DNA from: Luminiphilus sp.
Lineage (GTDB): Bacteria > Pseudomonadota > Gammaproteobacteria > Pseudomonadales > Halieaceae
DNA: 59,207 bases
Assembly (NCBI GenBank): GCA_029242325.1
Contig: JAQWUD010000006.1
Span: 1 to 59,207, forward strand
Direction: 5' to 3'
Shown here: in pieces, positions 1-9,304 of the stretch
Layout: each line of letters starts with the position of its first letter
Numbering within the stretch: position 1 is the first letter of the stretch
Position numbers and translations under genes: made by a program
Notes under the pieces: generated by a model
Database searches by the model: none
Seen by the model: the letters and a program-made list of their open reading frames with translations, nothing else
What the model was told of the DNA's origin: nothing

Positions 1-327
1 ATTTATAACCAAGGAGGCTTTGGTATCGCCCACAATCTCGCCGTCTTGACCCTAGTGGCGCTGGCGGGCGGCGTGGTGATGGAAAAAACCAGGCTGGTCG
101 GCTCGTTTTCAAAATACTGTCAGGCACTTTGTTACAGCAGCACGCTGTTGTTTCATATGATCCCCGCCATCACCGATTTCTTAAGACGACTTCCAGTCGG
201 AGATCCTTTCATCGATACCCTAGAAGACCCCTTGCTGAGGCAATTCCATCTCGCCTTTTTAGCGATCTTTGTAGTGGGCTTCATTGCGCAGGTGCTCTGG
301 CTGAGAAAATCATCACAGTCTCAATAG
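1..327 (+). CDS. C-terminal part of a multi-pass membrane protein (runs off left edge)
   Basis: The frame is open from the first base and closes at TAG 325-327, giving the last 108 residues of a protein that starts outside the window; the first internal ATG (position 67) is not a convincing start. There are hydrophobic segments at about residues 13-26, 40-55 and 85-101, and a short Ser/Gln-rich cytosolic-looking tail. I do not recognise the family. It lies outside the repeat-divided region that begins further right. Confidence 0.6.
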   Translation: MYNQGGFGIAHNLAVLTLVALAGGVVMEKTRLVGSFSKYCQALCYSSTLLFHMIPAITDFLRRLPVGDPFIDTLEDPLLRQFHLAFLAIFVVGFIAQVLWLRKSSQSQ

Positions 328-539
328 ATAGAGACCGGGCGTTCACGACGCGGCGACGCCAGTGCCAGCAACGACATCAACAACGGTTTCATGCCTCGTT
401 CCCCAACGCACCCGTTTCCTCAACGTAAGCTTCAACTGTACTTTCGAGCAAAACGCGATTACCTGCTGCATCTTGCTCGACCAGCTCTCTAAGTCAGCTC
501 TTTGTTGAATCGTAAGAAAATCTTCGTCATGCGCAGTCG

Positions 540-746
540 ATCGGGCGCTGCGGTGGATCTGCCAGGGTGATCGCGTGCATTGAGGATCAGGAGATCATCG
601 ACAGAATCCTCGCTCATCTTCGCAAGAAGGAACAGGAAACCCCTGCCCGGCCCCTCCTGATACCGCTAACCCGGGCGCCACCTGCCAACCTATCTCTTTT
701 CGCAGGAAGCGAATCCACAACTCCAAATCGGCAAGGACGCCACTGA
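540..746 (+). pseudogene. Remnant of an IS91-like (Y2-type) transposase, C-terminal end only
   Basis: Translation in this frame reads a CGGSARVIACIEDQ segment followed by an ILAHLRKK helix, a proline-rich tail containing LTRAPP, and a stop at 744-746. This order (zinc-knuckle Cys, RVIA-IED, HLR helix, RAPP tail) is typical of the extreme C-terminus of IS91-family transposases. Only about 65 residues survive. The catalytic tyrosine domain and a start codon are absent, so it is a dead fragment and marks past transposition beside the repeat region. Assignment is from recall of the family motif. Confidence 0.6.
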
Positions 747-1119
747 AAAAGCTATGGCACGAACTGCTGCGTACTCTCGTTCACGAATGAACGGATATGA
801 ATGGCATGCGACACACAGTGAACCGGGTTTTGGGGTCAATCAGCGCGCACTTCTCCAGATCAGCAATCCCAGGCAACAGCATCAGTGAGGGTGTCTGCTC
901 TCAACAGGGCCTTTATATCTCCTATACTTCCTCCCTATTCGCCCTATGGAATAACCCTGCTCACACATTCTGCCCCAAAAATTTTTTTAAGGCCTCTGCA
1001 CCTCAGGATTGGAATGAGCGTACATACTTGCAAAATCTTGGTGCGAGTTCGGTTTTCGGTTGAAAAAATTGCTCGTAGCTCTTATGGTTGCGCGACTCGA
1101 GGCCTGCTCACAGGGAGCA

Positions 1120-1267
1120 GCGGTTCGGAATAGGTTCGGACTGCTTCAAATCGAAAATCAGCGTCCTACAAAGACCTTACGAATCTTCCGCTTACGGGAG
1201 GCTAAACCGGGTCTCCGGGATCCGCATAATCGATTGGTCGTAGGTTCAAGCCCTACCGGGCGCACCA
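1120..1267 (+). repeat. Repeat copy A1 ending in a tRNA 3' half (site S1)
   Basis: Bases 1120-1209 match the segment at 19002-19100 closely. They are followed by a shared core (gggtctccgggatcc, 1210-1224) and then a tRNA 3' half: CATAA anticodon-loop-like bases at 1225, T-stem 1240-1244 paired with 1252-1256, T-loop TTCAAGC, acceptor strand 1257-1263, discriminator A and CCA at 1265-1267. The layout resembles the 3' half of a CAU-anticodon tRNA. No 5' acceptor strand or pairing 5' anticodon stem is present upstream, so this is not a working tRNA gene. It looks like an attachment-site-type junction. Confidence 0.75.
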
Positions 1268-1471
1268 TTACTCTGCGGTCGTTACAGAACTGGCTCTTAT
1301 CCACGGCAAGAGAGGGCCACGGAAAACCCTTGCTGAATGCGTTATCGGGATTCCTGATGGGAATTTAGGCACAACAACCGCGAGTAAGCCCATTGGTGCA
1401 ACAGATTTGGCCAGCGGGATAACACGAAGATCAACGAAGATCATATTTAAACAACACAAGTAGGAAGGTTA

Positions 1472-2047
1472 ATGAGCGACAGACTGGCACTGAACAAACT
1501 GGAAAAACTGATTGAGATAGAAACCCAGCTTCGAGAGGAATACCAACAACAACTCGATACCAAAGACACGTCGATTAATCAGCTGTCTCAAGAGAAGACG
1601 GCGCTGGAAGCCAAAATGGGTGAGTTAGAGAAAACGATCACGACCCAGCTGACGACCATTACCGAGCTCTCTGGCAAATCTCAAGACGTTCAAGCGCTTG
1701 AGCAACGCAATCGAGAGTTACACAACCGCTCAGAGAATATGAAGGAAGAAGTTGCAACGGTGAAAAGCCGACTCAAGACATTGCAGAAAGATCTTGCTGA
1801 AGAGCGGACCGAACTGGCGGAGCTCAAGAAGTACGATCCTCAGCGTCTTCGTAAAAACTTGGATACCTCTAAAAGGAAGCTGGTCGAAAAGACCGAGGCT
1901 GCGAACAAGCTGCAGAAATCACTGAGCGAGGCGCGCTCGGAGAAGGCCCAGCTCGAGCAGAAGGTGAATGGCCTCGAGGCACAGCTCGAAGAAGTCACTG
2001 CGCAGCAGGACGACCAAACTCAAGATGGAGCGCAGGCCGCCGCATGA
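1472..2047 (+). CDS. Coiled-coil protein of unknown function
   Basis: This is a 191-residue, highly charged protein predicted to be almost entirely alpha-helical coiled coil: heptads of Leu/Ile/Val between Glu/Lys/Gln runs from residue 5 to about 175, then a Gln/Asp/Ala-rich disordered tail. There is no signal peptide or membrane segment. Start ATG 1472 is preceded by an AGGAAGG ribosome binding site at good spacing. Its stop overlaps the next start (ATGA, 2044-2047), so it heads a translationally coupled operon with small membrane proteins and a DsbB-like protein. I cannot assign a function; a scaffold role is only a guess. Confidence 0.8.
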   Translation: MSDRLALNKLEKLIEIETQLREEYQQQLDTKDTSINQLSQEKTALEAKMGELEKTITTQLTTITELSGKSQDVQALEQRNRELHNRSENMKEEVATVKSRLKTLQKDLAEERTELAELKKYDPQRLRKNLDTSKRKLVEKTEAANKLQKSLSEARSEKAQLEQKVNGLEAQLEEVTAQQDDQTQDGAQAAA

Positions 2048-2154
2048 TGGTCACCCGCACGCGGGACGCTAAACTGCTTTCAATACGGTGTGGCATTGCT
2101 TTTCTCGTCGGCCTTGGCATGATGGCGCGCTTGCTTCACAGCGGCACCGTTTGA
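2044..2154 (+). CDS. Tiny membrane ORF, coupled to the coiled-coil gene
   Basis: An ATG overlapping the upstream stop opens a 36-residue frame with one hydrophobic segment (CGIAFLVGLGMMARLL) that ends at TGA 2152-2154. The TGA overlaps a TTG (2151) that opens the next hydrophobic frame. Either these are two tiny coupled genes, or one gene of about 97 residues with three membrane segments that carries a frameshift near 2150. The second reading gives a more normal small membrane protein. Not recognised. Confidence 0.4.
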   Translation: MMVTRTRDAKLLSIRCGIAFLVGLGMMARLLHSGTV

Positions 2155-2339
2155 GTATCTTGCTTCCCTTTTTGGCTGCTATTGTGCTGCTTTGCACCAT
2201 CGCCATGTGCTTGGCGTTTTACGGCGAGTATGCTTCACATATCAAGCGGTCAATATTGGTTTCCGCTTGTCTTGTGATCGGTTTTTCGAGCGGCATCGCG
2301 CAACAGCGTCTGCGCCCGCTCATCGAGAACATCACATGA
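2151..2339 (+). CDS. Small two-helix membrane protein, possibly the other half of a frameshifted gene
   Basis: A TTG start overlaps the previous TGA. The 62-residue product has two hydrophobic helices (about residues 3-22 and 32-47) and a short basic tail. Its stop overlaps the ATG of the DsbB-like gene (ATGA, 2336-2339), so four consecutive frames are joined by overlapping stops and starts. An ATG in the same frame at 2088 would add a non-hydrophobic, unlikely N-terminus. Function unknown. Confidence 0.45.
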   Translation: MSILLPFLAAIVLLCTIAMCLAFYGEYASHIKRSILVSACLVIGFSSGIAQQRLRPLIENIT

Positions 2340-2740
2340 ATGTACTGGATCTCCATTTCTGGCGACAAAACCAGCGCGTACTCGGGATAATCACAATCGC
2401 GATAGGGGTCGGCGCGTGGGGTATGGAATTTGCCGGCACAGTATATGTGTGCCCCTACTGCAGAGTGCAACGTACCGCGATCCTGCTACTAGGATTGATT
2501 ATGGTGCTGCCTTTCTCACGGCACTGGATTGCGCAATATCTCGCTTCGGTGGTCGGCTTTATGGGCGCCGTGGTGGCCGTCAATCAGAACTTCATGGGGT
2601 GGGTAAGAATCTCCAAGGGCACATTTACTTTTAGTGAGCAGCTCTATGTCGACCCCTTCCTGCTATCAGGTAGCGCACTGTTTATCCTCATTGGCCAACT
2701 GTGGCTGATACTCAGCAAGGACAGCACTGCTGCGTCTTGA
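2336..2740 (+). CDS. Short DsbB-like four-helix membrane protein with CPYC motif
   Basis: This 134-residue protein has four predicted membrane helices (about 18-34, 47-63, 66-83, 111-128) and a CPYC motif at about residues 39-42 at the outer end of helix 1, followed by RVQR. That matches the CxxC quinone-proximal pair and following arginine of DsbB-type disulfide oxidoreductases. The second periplasmic cysteine pair of true DsbB is missing, so it may use a different partner or be a reductase-like relative. The start overlaps the previous stop. It is the last gene of the coiled-coil operon. Family resemblance is seen; the partner is unknown. Confidence 0.6.
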   Translation: MNVLDLHFWRQNQRVLGIITIAIGVGAWGMEFAGTVYVCPYCRVQRTAILLLGLIMVLPFSRHWIAQYLASVVGFMGAVVAVNQNFMGWVRISKGTFTFSEQLYVDPFLLSGSALFILIGQLWLILSKDSTAAS

Positions 2741-3190
2741 ACTAAGCCGTCTCCTTGCCGATTACCACATATCTAGTGGTTCACGGCGGCAGCAATCTCC
2801 CGAATCAACATCGTTGCAATGAAGAGCAGGTAATGGAGGAATCCTAGTGTGACCCCGGTAAGGCCCCCAAGATCCTATTGGGGGCACAGGAGAAGCTCCC
2901 GGGTCAGCATAATCGATTGTCATCGCGGGACACCCGGAGGACCGCCATGTCGACCCCCGGCAGATCAAGGGAGTAGCGCCGCCGCATGCAGCTGGTGACC
3001 CCGCCGCAGGTCAACTCGTCGTGAACTCCTTTTAAACTCTCGCTAGTCATTGCGAAATCTGTTTCTGGTGACGTAAAGGCTGGCGCCTTCCAGCTATTTA
3101 GGCCCGTGTAAAGTGCATCTCTGGTACGTAAACTTAGGAGAGCTAAGTTCATGTTGTACTAGGGTGCCTTGGTTAAGAAATGGATCAAAA
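2741..3190. other. Intergenic stretch with degraded tRNA-half repeat (site S2)
   Basis: This 450-base gap separates the DsbB-like operon from the M60 peptidase gene. It holds a hairpin/T-arm remnant and core at 2863-2919, described separately. No credible gene, terminator T-run or clear promoter was seen in the rest. Confidence 0.5.
2863..2919 (+). repeat. Degraded tRNA-half repeat (site S2)
   Basis: Bases 2863-2885 form a perfect 8-bp hairpin (gcccccaa / ttgggggc), and its tcctattggg segment matches the T-arm/acceptor part of site S3 (9162-9171). Directly after it, 2895-2919 repeats the core of site S1 (ccgggtcagcataatcgattg against ccgggatccgcataatcgattg, one-base gap). The T-arm that should follow the core is lost. 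Hence two broken tRNA-half units sit back to back. Confidence 0.5.
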
Positions 3191-6089
3191 ATGACGTATT
3201 TCCGCTGGGCGTTAGTCTGCATCCTACTATTTTGGACCACGGCATCAGCAGCGGGCTCCTACCACTTTGACTTTAACAACACGCTTAACAGCGACCAAGA
3301 AAGGGTCAATGCCCGGAATCTAATTTTCACGCGCGTTGAAGATCGTGGAGGCTTGACCTACTCAAGTTTTGTCAGGGAGGCCGCATCTTTTGAGACCGAC
3401 TCCGATCAGACAGCGGTCCAATTGTTGGGATGATTACCTTGATTTCTCGCCCAATTTGCTCGAAGACATTGATACCAGCAGGCCGTTTAGATTCGGCCTT
3501 CACTTCAAAGCCTCTGCTGTCGACGAGGTCACCAATGCGTCACCCTGCTGCCCAGACTCTATGGCTCGAACCCTCCTGACGACAAATACCGGAGATCAGC
3601 GCGATCTTGGGCTTTCAATTTATCTGGATGCCCTCGAGGTAGGTGACAATCAAGAATTTGTGCTCTTCGTCAACGTCGGAGATGGCCGGTCTTTCCTAAC
3701 CTCCGATCCTAATGGTTACAGTGAGGGCTATCGCTTTACGGTAGGAACCGCGCTTGAAGATAGGTGGTACGAACTGACGGTCGAGATTGATCTACAACAT
3801 GCGGGGAGGGAGAAGCTCACGGTTATTTTTGACGGGGCGCAGTACAATTTCGCAATTGATGACCCCAGTCGACTTAATACTGCTGCGCTCAAACGGCACT
3901 TTGAGGGTCAGTTAGTGGGTGTTCCACCGTTCGATGTCTATGCCGAATTCTGCGAACGCTATGAGTGCTATCAACTGGGTCTGCCAGATCCGATGTCGGC
4001 ACCACAACTTTTCCTGGGGGCTTTCCCCGACATGGATCCTCATAACGCCACTATTGATGTGGCTATTGATCGCCTCTCTTTAGACAGCCCAGTTCCCGAG
4101 GCCAGCCCGGAAATATTGAATGCCATTCTTGAAACTTTTATTGCGCAAGTTGAGGGAGCCGCTTTACAGCCGGAGGACGTGTTAGCTGAGGGCTACCTTA
4201 ATTTTGTGCAGGGCTTTTATTCAGATTGGGAAAATATTCAGACCAATGTGCTTGAGTTAATCGCGGCATACAGTGCGACAAATCCCCCACTTTTTGACGA
4301 CGATTCACTGCGCTCTCCGGCTACGTTTTCAACCGAAGGAAAACTGGTCTATTTTCTCCAACAATGGCTATTGGATAATCGCTTCCAGGGAACTTTCAAC
4401 GCAGCGGACGAGGGCATATTTTTCGAAGACAGTGAGCGCTGGCCGGGGTCAGTGTCAGTAAATGCGCCCAGAATTTCTGCAGCTTTTGATGTGGATGCCA
4501 CCTATCAATCTGATCCGGCAATCCTTTTGAATAACCAAGAAACCGTGATCAGACCAACCGGTTATTACGCGGCCCCCGGAGAAGCCGTCACCTTAATCCT
4601 GCCAACGGCTGCAGTAAGCGATAACTTAAAAATCCGTATTGGTATCCACCGTGCAGACATGGAGAGTGGAGGGCACACAGAATTCAATCGATTCCCGAGA
4701 ATTGCCAGTCTTTACGATATTACCCAAGAGTCCGTAACCATCGCGAATCCCTTCGGCGGCGGAGTCTACTTTGAAGTCAGTGACGGTACCGATCTGGGGC
4801 CCATACAAGTCAACATAGAAGATGCGGTGGCTATACCCATGTTCTCGACTTTAGATCTCATGGGGCATAGCGATGATCCAACGGATTTCTTTGCAAAGGT
4901 CGACACCTGGCAAGTGCCCTGGTTCGAGCTTCATGGGCAACATTTCTCCGCCACGCTACCTATGAATGAAGCGAAACTTTATCCCGACCCCGCTGCGGTA
5001 CTGCAATTGCTGGATGATGGGTTCGAAGACATTCGATTGATGGCCGGCCGGCCTCTCACTGGTACTAGAGCCGAATGGCTGGCCTATGATCGCAATGTCA
5101 CCGTATATGGCACGGCGTTGACCGCCAGCTATCCGATTTATCCGAATCAAGACCTCGGCGAGCAAGGCGTATTTCTGTCAGAACCCAGAAATTACGCATC
5201 ACCGAGCCGCCTGATGGACCCGGATTTTTTTGACGTCACTGTAGATACAGCAGTTGCTGAAGCAGAAAATTGGTATATGAACACCTTGTTTCATGAATGG
5301 GGTCATTTACACAATCTTCCTACATTAGGCTACCAAAAACAGGAGTCTAACGTTCATTTATTAGCCAGTGTCTTTTATAACCGCACCATGGGAGCTGATA
5401 TCGATACCGCCTTGCAATATTCAGGCTTCCAGTTTTTTGACCGAGACCAGGCAGCGCTCGACACCATGTTTTCACCCAACTGGCAAATCGGTGAACGACT
5501 GAGCGCGGGAGAGCAAATCTATGGTATTTGGGATAACGAAGTTCGTTACCAAACCCGGAGCTGGGCACGAATTGTTGAGATAGCAGCCCTTTATGGATGG
5601 GACGCCGTTGGTGCCATCCATAAAGCTTTTTATGATCGAGGCGTAGCGCAGGGTTCACCCATAAATTATGGCCTAGAAGACGATGACTTCATCGAGAAGG
5701 CATCCGCTGCTCTCAACCTTAATCTTGGTCCTATTTTTGACTTTTGGGGCGTACCTCCCTCCCGTGAGCTCACACAGCGGCTCAGCCAATACCCCCCACC
5801 TGACAGGTTCCGAGCGAGATTGGAGCACTACCGCAAGATCGCGCCACGCACAGCGGCAGACTTTGAATCGATCTATAAAATACATGCAAAACTGCATAGG
5901 CCAGAGTCTGAGGTCATGATTCGCATGGATTGGTATCGCGAGCAGTTTGACGCGCAAATGTCCGACACCATCATCGCTCGGATCGACGATATTTTAACGG
6001 CCTTTCCACAAAACCAAGATGGTGCCAGTGGAAGATTCAACAATCTTTTGGATACCATCAACAAGTCCATAGGTCGCGCTGGAGGTTAA
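3191..6089 (+). CDS. Secreted M60-like (enhancin/accutase-type) metallopeptidase, frameshifted near 3430
   Basis: ATG 3191 starts a signal peptide (MTYFRWALVCILLFWTTASA) and a LamG/ConA-like beta domain. That frame closes at TGA 3431-3433, while the domain continues without a gap in the overlapping frame (DDYLDFSPNLL onward) to TAA 6087-6089. A one-base shift near 3420-3433 would restore a protein of about 965 residues. The C-terminal half matches the M60 peptidase domain: a TGYYAAPGEAVT segment, RIGIH, NPFGGGVYFEV, and the zinc motif HEWGH at 5292-5306 with a likely third ligand Glu at 5343. M60 enzymes cleave glycoproteins such as mucins. Isolated pseudogene, sequencing error or a true frameshift cannot be told apart here. 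Confidence 0.75.
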
Positions 6090-6193
6090 GATGGCGCGAT
6101 CTCTAGAAAGACTAATTCCCGCCTCATGAACCACCTGCTATCGCGAATACAATATGGTGCAGCTGTGTTTACTGAGGCAAGCGAGACCTAATC

Positions 6194-6739
6194 ATGGCCA
6201 TTAAATCGAGTATCTATAAAGCACAATTAAGCGTTACGGATATGGATCGGCACATCTATGACAGCTTTTCGCTGACTATTGCGTGCCATCCGTCAGAAAC
6301 TAAAGCACGCATGATGCTGCGTATTGTGTGCTTCGCGATGCATGCAGATCCCAATTTATTATTCGGCCGCGGTATCAGCACCGACAATGAGCCTGATTTA
6401 TGGCAGCGATCTTTGTCGAATGATATTGAGCTTTGGATCGATCTGGGGACGCCAGATGAAAGCCGGATCCGCAAGGCGAGCGGCCGTGCGAAACGGGTTC
6501 TTTTGTATGTGTATGGTGATCGCTCGGTTGCAGTATGGTGGGCAAAGAATGCAGCAGCGCTGAAGCGGTTTAATAATGTCAGTGTCGTGCAAATATCAGA
6601 CGCATCGATGCGGGCTATTGCTGAGTTAGCCAGCAGCAATATGTCATTGCAGAGTATGATCGAGGATGGGCAGTTGGCCCTGAGCAGCGCCGAGCACGAG
6701 ACGTTGATTGAGGTGGAGCTGACAACGCTAAAAGCATAA
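6194..6739 (+). CDS. yaeQ: YaeQ family protein
   Basis: The 181-residue product matches YaeQ along its whole length: an IYKAQLSVTDMDRHIYDSF start, HPSETKARMMLR, STDNEPDLWQRSLS, ELWIDLGTPDESRIRKA, a VWW motif and a C-terminal MIEDGQLALSS segment. The family has a PD-(D/E)xK nuclease-like fold; E. coli YaeQ was once linked to RfaH bypass, and its molecular role is unsettled. Length is normal and the frame is intact, unlike several neighbours. The ribosome binding site upstream of ATG 6194 is weak. It stands alone between two secreted-protein genes in the repeat-divided region. Confidence 0.93.
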   Translation: MAIKSSIYKAQLSVTDMDRHIYDSFSLTIACHPSETKARMMLRIVCFAMHADPNLLFGRGISTDNEPDLWQRSLSNDIELWIDLGTPDESRIRKASGRAKRVLLYVYGDRSVAVWWAKNAAALKRFNNVSVVQISDASMRAIAELASSNMSLQSMIEDGQLALSSAEHETLIEVELTTLKA

Positions 6740-7034
6740 AACAGTGCATTTCGTCTGAGACATTGCCTCTTTTCGAACCCACAGCGCCAAACCAGCAAAG
6801 AGTAAAGAAATAAAACACGCTATGGGCTATCGAGCGCTCGTTGAGGATTGACCGAATAGGAATGACATGCCCAACGCCGCAACCAAGATTTGCGGTTAAA
6901 TAGGCAGCGATTTCGACAGGTCCAGTCGACAGATTAGGTGAGCATGCCTGCCCTCGACAGGCTATTAGGTTTTTCCACCACAGGACCGAGGGTCCAGCTA
7001 GTCTTCATGTCAAATTACAAGGGAAACAATATTC

Positions 7035-9092
7035 ATGTCAGGCTCGGCCTCCCTATTCGCAAAACTGCTCGCAACGCTGCAACTGATGAGCGGCGGGGGA
7101 ACCCCCCCACAGGCCTATACCGTTGGGGGCAGCATAACCGGGCTGGATGAGGGGTCTTTGTTAGTCATTGCGCTGAATGAGGCGCAACTCGAAATCACCG
7201 GCAATGGAAGTTTTGTTTTTCCGAACGCCCTGAATGATTTAACCAGCTACGAGGTTGACACCATCAGTGAACCGCCGCGTGTGGACTGCGATATCAACGC
7301 CAACTCGGGGACCATCATGGGACAGGACGTGGGCGACGTCGAAATCACTTGCGAGACCAATGACAGCGCACAAGTATTTGCCCTCGATCGACTTCATCGG
7401 GTCCGGATTACCATGACTTTAGAAGAATGGCGGGCTTTCGAACTGGATACGATTCGAGCCAACTACTCGATACGCGATGCTAGCGGCGATGCCTCTCCCC
7501 TGACGTCCTACTCCCATAGCGAGGTTTACAGGCAGGCCGATTTTACCTGGCTCAATAGCGATGGCAGTGAGACGCGGGTTGAAAAGGTCGGCTTTAAAAT
7601 GCAAGGCAATACCAGTCGTCAGTATCCCATCGACCAAGATGCCGAGCCGAACAGACCTGGACGCTTCAGCTTCTCAATTAAATTTGACGAAGAATTTGAT
7701 GAGGATGAGAGCGTTTATGCCTGTATTGACCATAACGGCAGCCCCGCTGCCGTAGAGGGGTTTCCCTGCCTCAATATTGTTGGACAGGATTTAACCGAAT
7801 ATCCGGAAGCCGACGGTAGGGAGTTTATGGATGTTGAGAAGCTCCGTTTCCGCTTCAACCGGGATGATCCCAGCTACCAGCGAGAGGTTCTCGCCCACGA
7901 GCTTTTGAATGCGGTGGGCGTGCCCGCCGCTCGAGCTGCCCATGCCCAGGTTGATCTCGTTGTAACAGGGACTGCCGATCAGGAACTGTTCGGAACACCC
8001 CTGCCGCAAACTTTCAATATGGGGGTTTTCAATCTGATAGAGCAGATTGACAAGCCCTTCCTGAAGCACTATTTCGATAAGAATGGTTATCTTTTCAAAG
8101 TGGGTGCGCCAGGCAATCTAGCTGGACCTTCCATCGTGGATACAGACTGTAACCCCTACGAAGACGGTGAGGTTTTCTACAACGAGAACTTCTGTGTAGT
8201 GGGTGTCGAGAAGTCCGACCCCGACTCTGCCCTGGAATGGCTGGGTGAGGACAATTATCTCAGACCCGATTTCGTCAACAGCAATATCAATGGCGATGGC
8301 ACTGAGGGTAACGTCTCGCAGTTTCTACCCTATAAGCCGACCTATGACCTGAAAACCAAGAAGAAGTCCTTTAATGAGGCTCGAGAAGCATTGCGAGATT
8401 TTGCGGCTTTTGTCCAGAGCCGGCCCAACTCCTCCGAATTGACCACACGCTTCGACGTACCGGGTTTCATTAAGGCCCAAGCGATAGAGATCGTGCTCGG
8501 TGCTGTCGATCATTACGTACGGGTGGCCAATAACTACTATCTGTACTACAACGAGACCAGTGACCGCTGGGTGTATATTCCCACCGATTTCGACTACACC
8601 CTCATTGACACCTTAGGACCAAACTGTGCGGTAAACCCGGAACTACCGACCTGCAACCAATTCCTGAACTTCGAGGCCTTCACCGACGTCGCTTCAACAA
8701 CGGCCTTCGATACGGGTGTGGCGCCCCATTGGGCGGGCCGATTCTTCTACCCCAACTACCCGCCCATCCTGTGGGATCTTGTGTTTGACAGCGCCGACAA
8801 CCGTATTGCTCTTTATGACGCCATAGCGGCTATCATGGAGCAACACTTCGACTGGACTTTAATTGGCCCGGTGCTAGCCGAGCGACGCGAGCGGTTGGAC
8901 GATAGCATTAAAAGTACGGACGCCTCCGATGCAGAGGCGAACCTAGGTGGCTCCGATTGCGCCCAAACCTACAATCCAAATGAGATTTCGGGCGCCTCAG
9001 AAAATTTCTGTGATCCACGAAGGGCTTCGATTCAGGGCTTTGTTGAAGCGCGCCGAGCGACCTTGCTCGAGGAAATCGCGCAGAACCGTTAA
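7035..9092 (+). CDS. CotH kinase-like secreted or surface protein
   Basis: The 685-residue protein begins with a short hydrophobic stretch, then a small beta domain of the YTVGGSITGLDEGSLLV type (residues about 28-110) common in marine surface proteins. A CotH-type domain follows (about 115-680). Supporting motifs are KMQGNTS (about 188), a DVPGFIKAQAIE helix, VANNYYLYYN, and IPTDFDYTLID (about 515), matching the Gly-Asn-Ser and metal-binding Asp motifs of CotH protein kinases. Relatives phosphorylate spore-coat or secreted proteins; the target here is unknown. ATG 7035 has only a distant AAGGG, and the usual lipoprotein signal is not obvious, so the true N-terminus may be altered. Confidence 0.75.
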   Translation: MSGSASLFAKLLATLQLMSGGGTPPQAYTVGGSITGLDEGSLLVIALNEAQLEITGNGSFVFPNALNDLTSYEVDTISEPPRVDCDINANSGTIMGQDVGDVEITCETNDSAQVFALDRLHRVRITMTLEEWRAFELDTIRANYSIRDASGDASPLTSYSHSEVYRQADFTWLNSDGSETRVEKVGFKMQGNTSRQYPIDQDAEPNRPGRFSFSIKFDEEFDEDESVYACIDHNGSPAAVEGFPCLNIVGQDLTEYPEADGREFMDVEKLRFRFNRDDPSYQREVLAHELLNAVGVPAARAAHAQVDLVVTGTADQELFGTPLPQTFNMGVFNLIEQIDKPFLKHYFDKNGYLFKVGAPGNLAGPSIVDTDCNPYEDGEVFYNENFCVVGVEKSDPDSALEWLGEDNYLRPDFVNSNINGDGTEGNVSQFLPYKPTYDLKTKKKSFNEAREALRDFAAFVQSRPNSSELTTRFDVPGFIKAQAIEIVLGAVDHYVRVANNYYLYYNETSDRWVYIPTDFDYTLIDTLGPNCAVNPELPTCNQFLNFEAFTDVASTTAFDTGVAPHWAGRFFYPNYPPILWDLVFDSADNRIALYDAIAAIMEQHFDWTLIGPVLAERRERLDDSIKSTDASDAEANLGGSDCAQTYNPNEISGASENFCDPRRASIQGFVEARRATLLEEIAQNR

Positions 9093-9109
9093 CAACACCC
9101 CGGTCATAA

Positions 9110-9177
9110 GACTCGGTGGTCGGATCACGCCCGGCATTGATCGATTGGTCGCAGGTTCAAGTCCTATTGGGCCACCA
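9110..9177 (+). repeat. tRNA 3'-half repeat (site S3)
   Basis: An actcggtgg element (9110-9121) and a gc-rich spacer lead into the core tgatcgattggtc (9138-9150), then GCAGG-TTCAAGT-CCTAT (a partly mismatched T-arm) and an acceptor end with CCA at 9175-9177. It is followed without a gap by repeat B1. No 5' half of the tRNA is seen. Confidence 0.65.
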
Positions 9178-9289
9178 TTTTCATAAAATCCAGAGCGTTA
9201 TAACCACTTGGAGCATCCGACTATGGGCTCTGACTCATAGACTGAGGGAGCCGATGCGAGCGCAATTTCGAAATAATTGAGCGTCATCT
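9178..9289 (+). repeat. Repeat B1, diverged copy directly after site S3
   Basis: This is a diverged copy of the 149-nt unit seen at 12440 and 17640, recognisable from the TTTTCATAAAA start, GTTATAAC, CTATGGG, AGACTGAGGGAGCCGATGCG and TTGAGCGTCATCT blocks. It begins at the base after the tRNA-type CCA, as B2 begins after the CATCA end of site S5. Similarity stops close to 9290, and the truncated dbpA fragment begins at about 9305, so the repeat edge coincides with a gene break. Confidence 0.65.
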
Positions 9290-9304
9290 AGGACGGGGGT
9301 TCCC

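Larger units (their letters stand above)
328..1471. other. Gene-poor stretch with an IS remnant and a tRNA-half repeat
   Basis: No credible gene is seen in these 1.1 kb. The contents I can support are a decayed transposase C-terminus (540-746) and repeat copy A1 with a tRNA 3' half (1120-1267). Overlapping short open frames at about 800-1370 run through the repeat, have no ribosome binding site and no recognisable protein sequence. Bases 328-539, 747-1119 and 1268-1450 show nothing further. Confidence 0.6.

Noticed and set aside
797-1368. Overlapping short frames of 80-100 codons around repeat A1
   Set aside because: They cross the repeat, lack ribosome binding sites and have no protein-like composition.
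3431-3433. TGA in the M60 gene as selenocysteine
   Set aside because: The same frame meets another TGA within a few codons while the homologous reading continues in a different frame.
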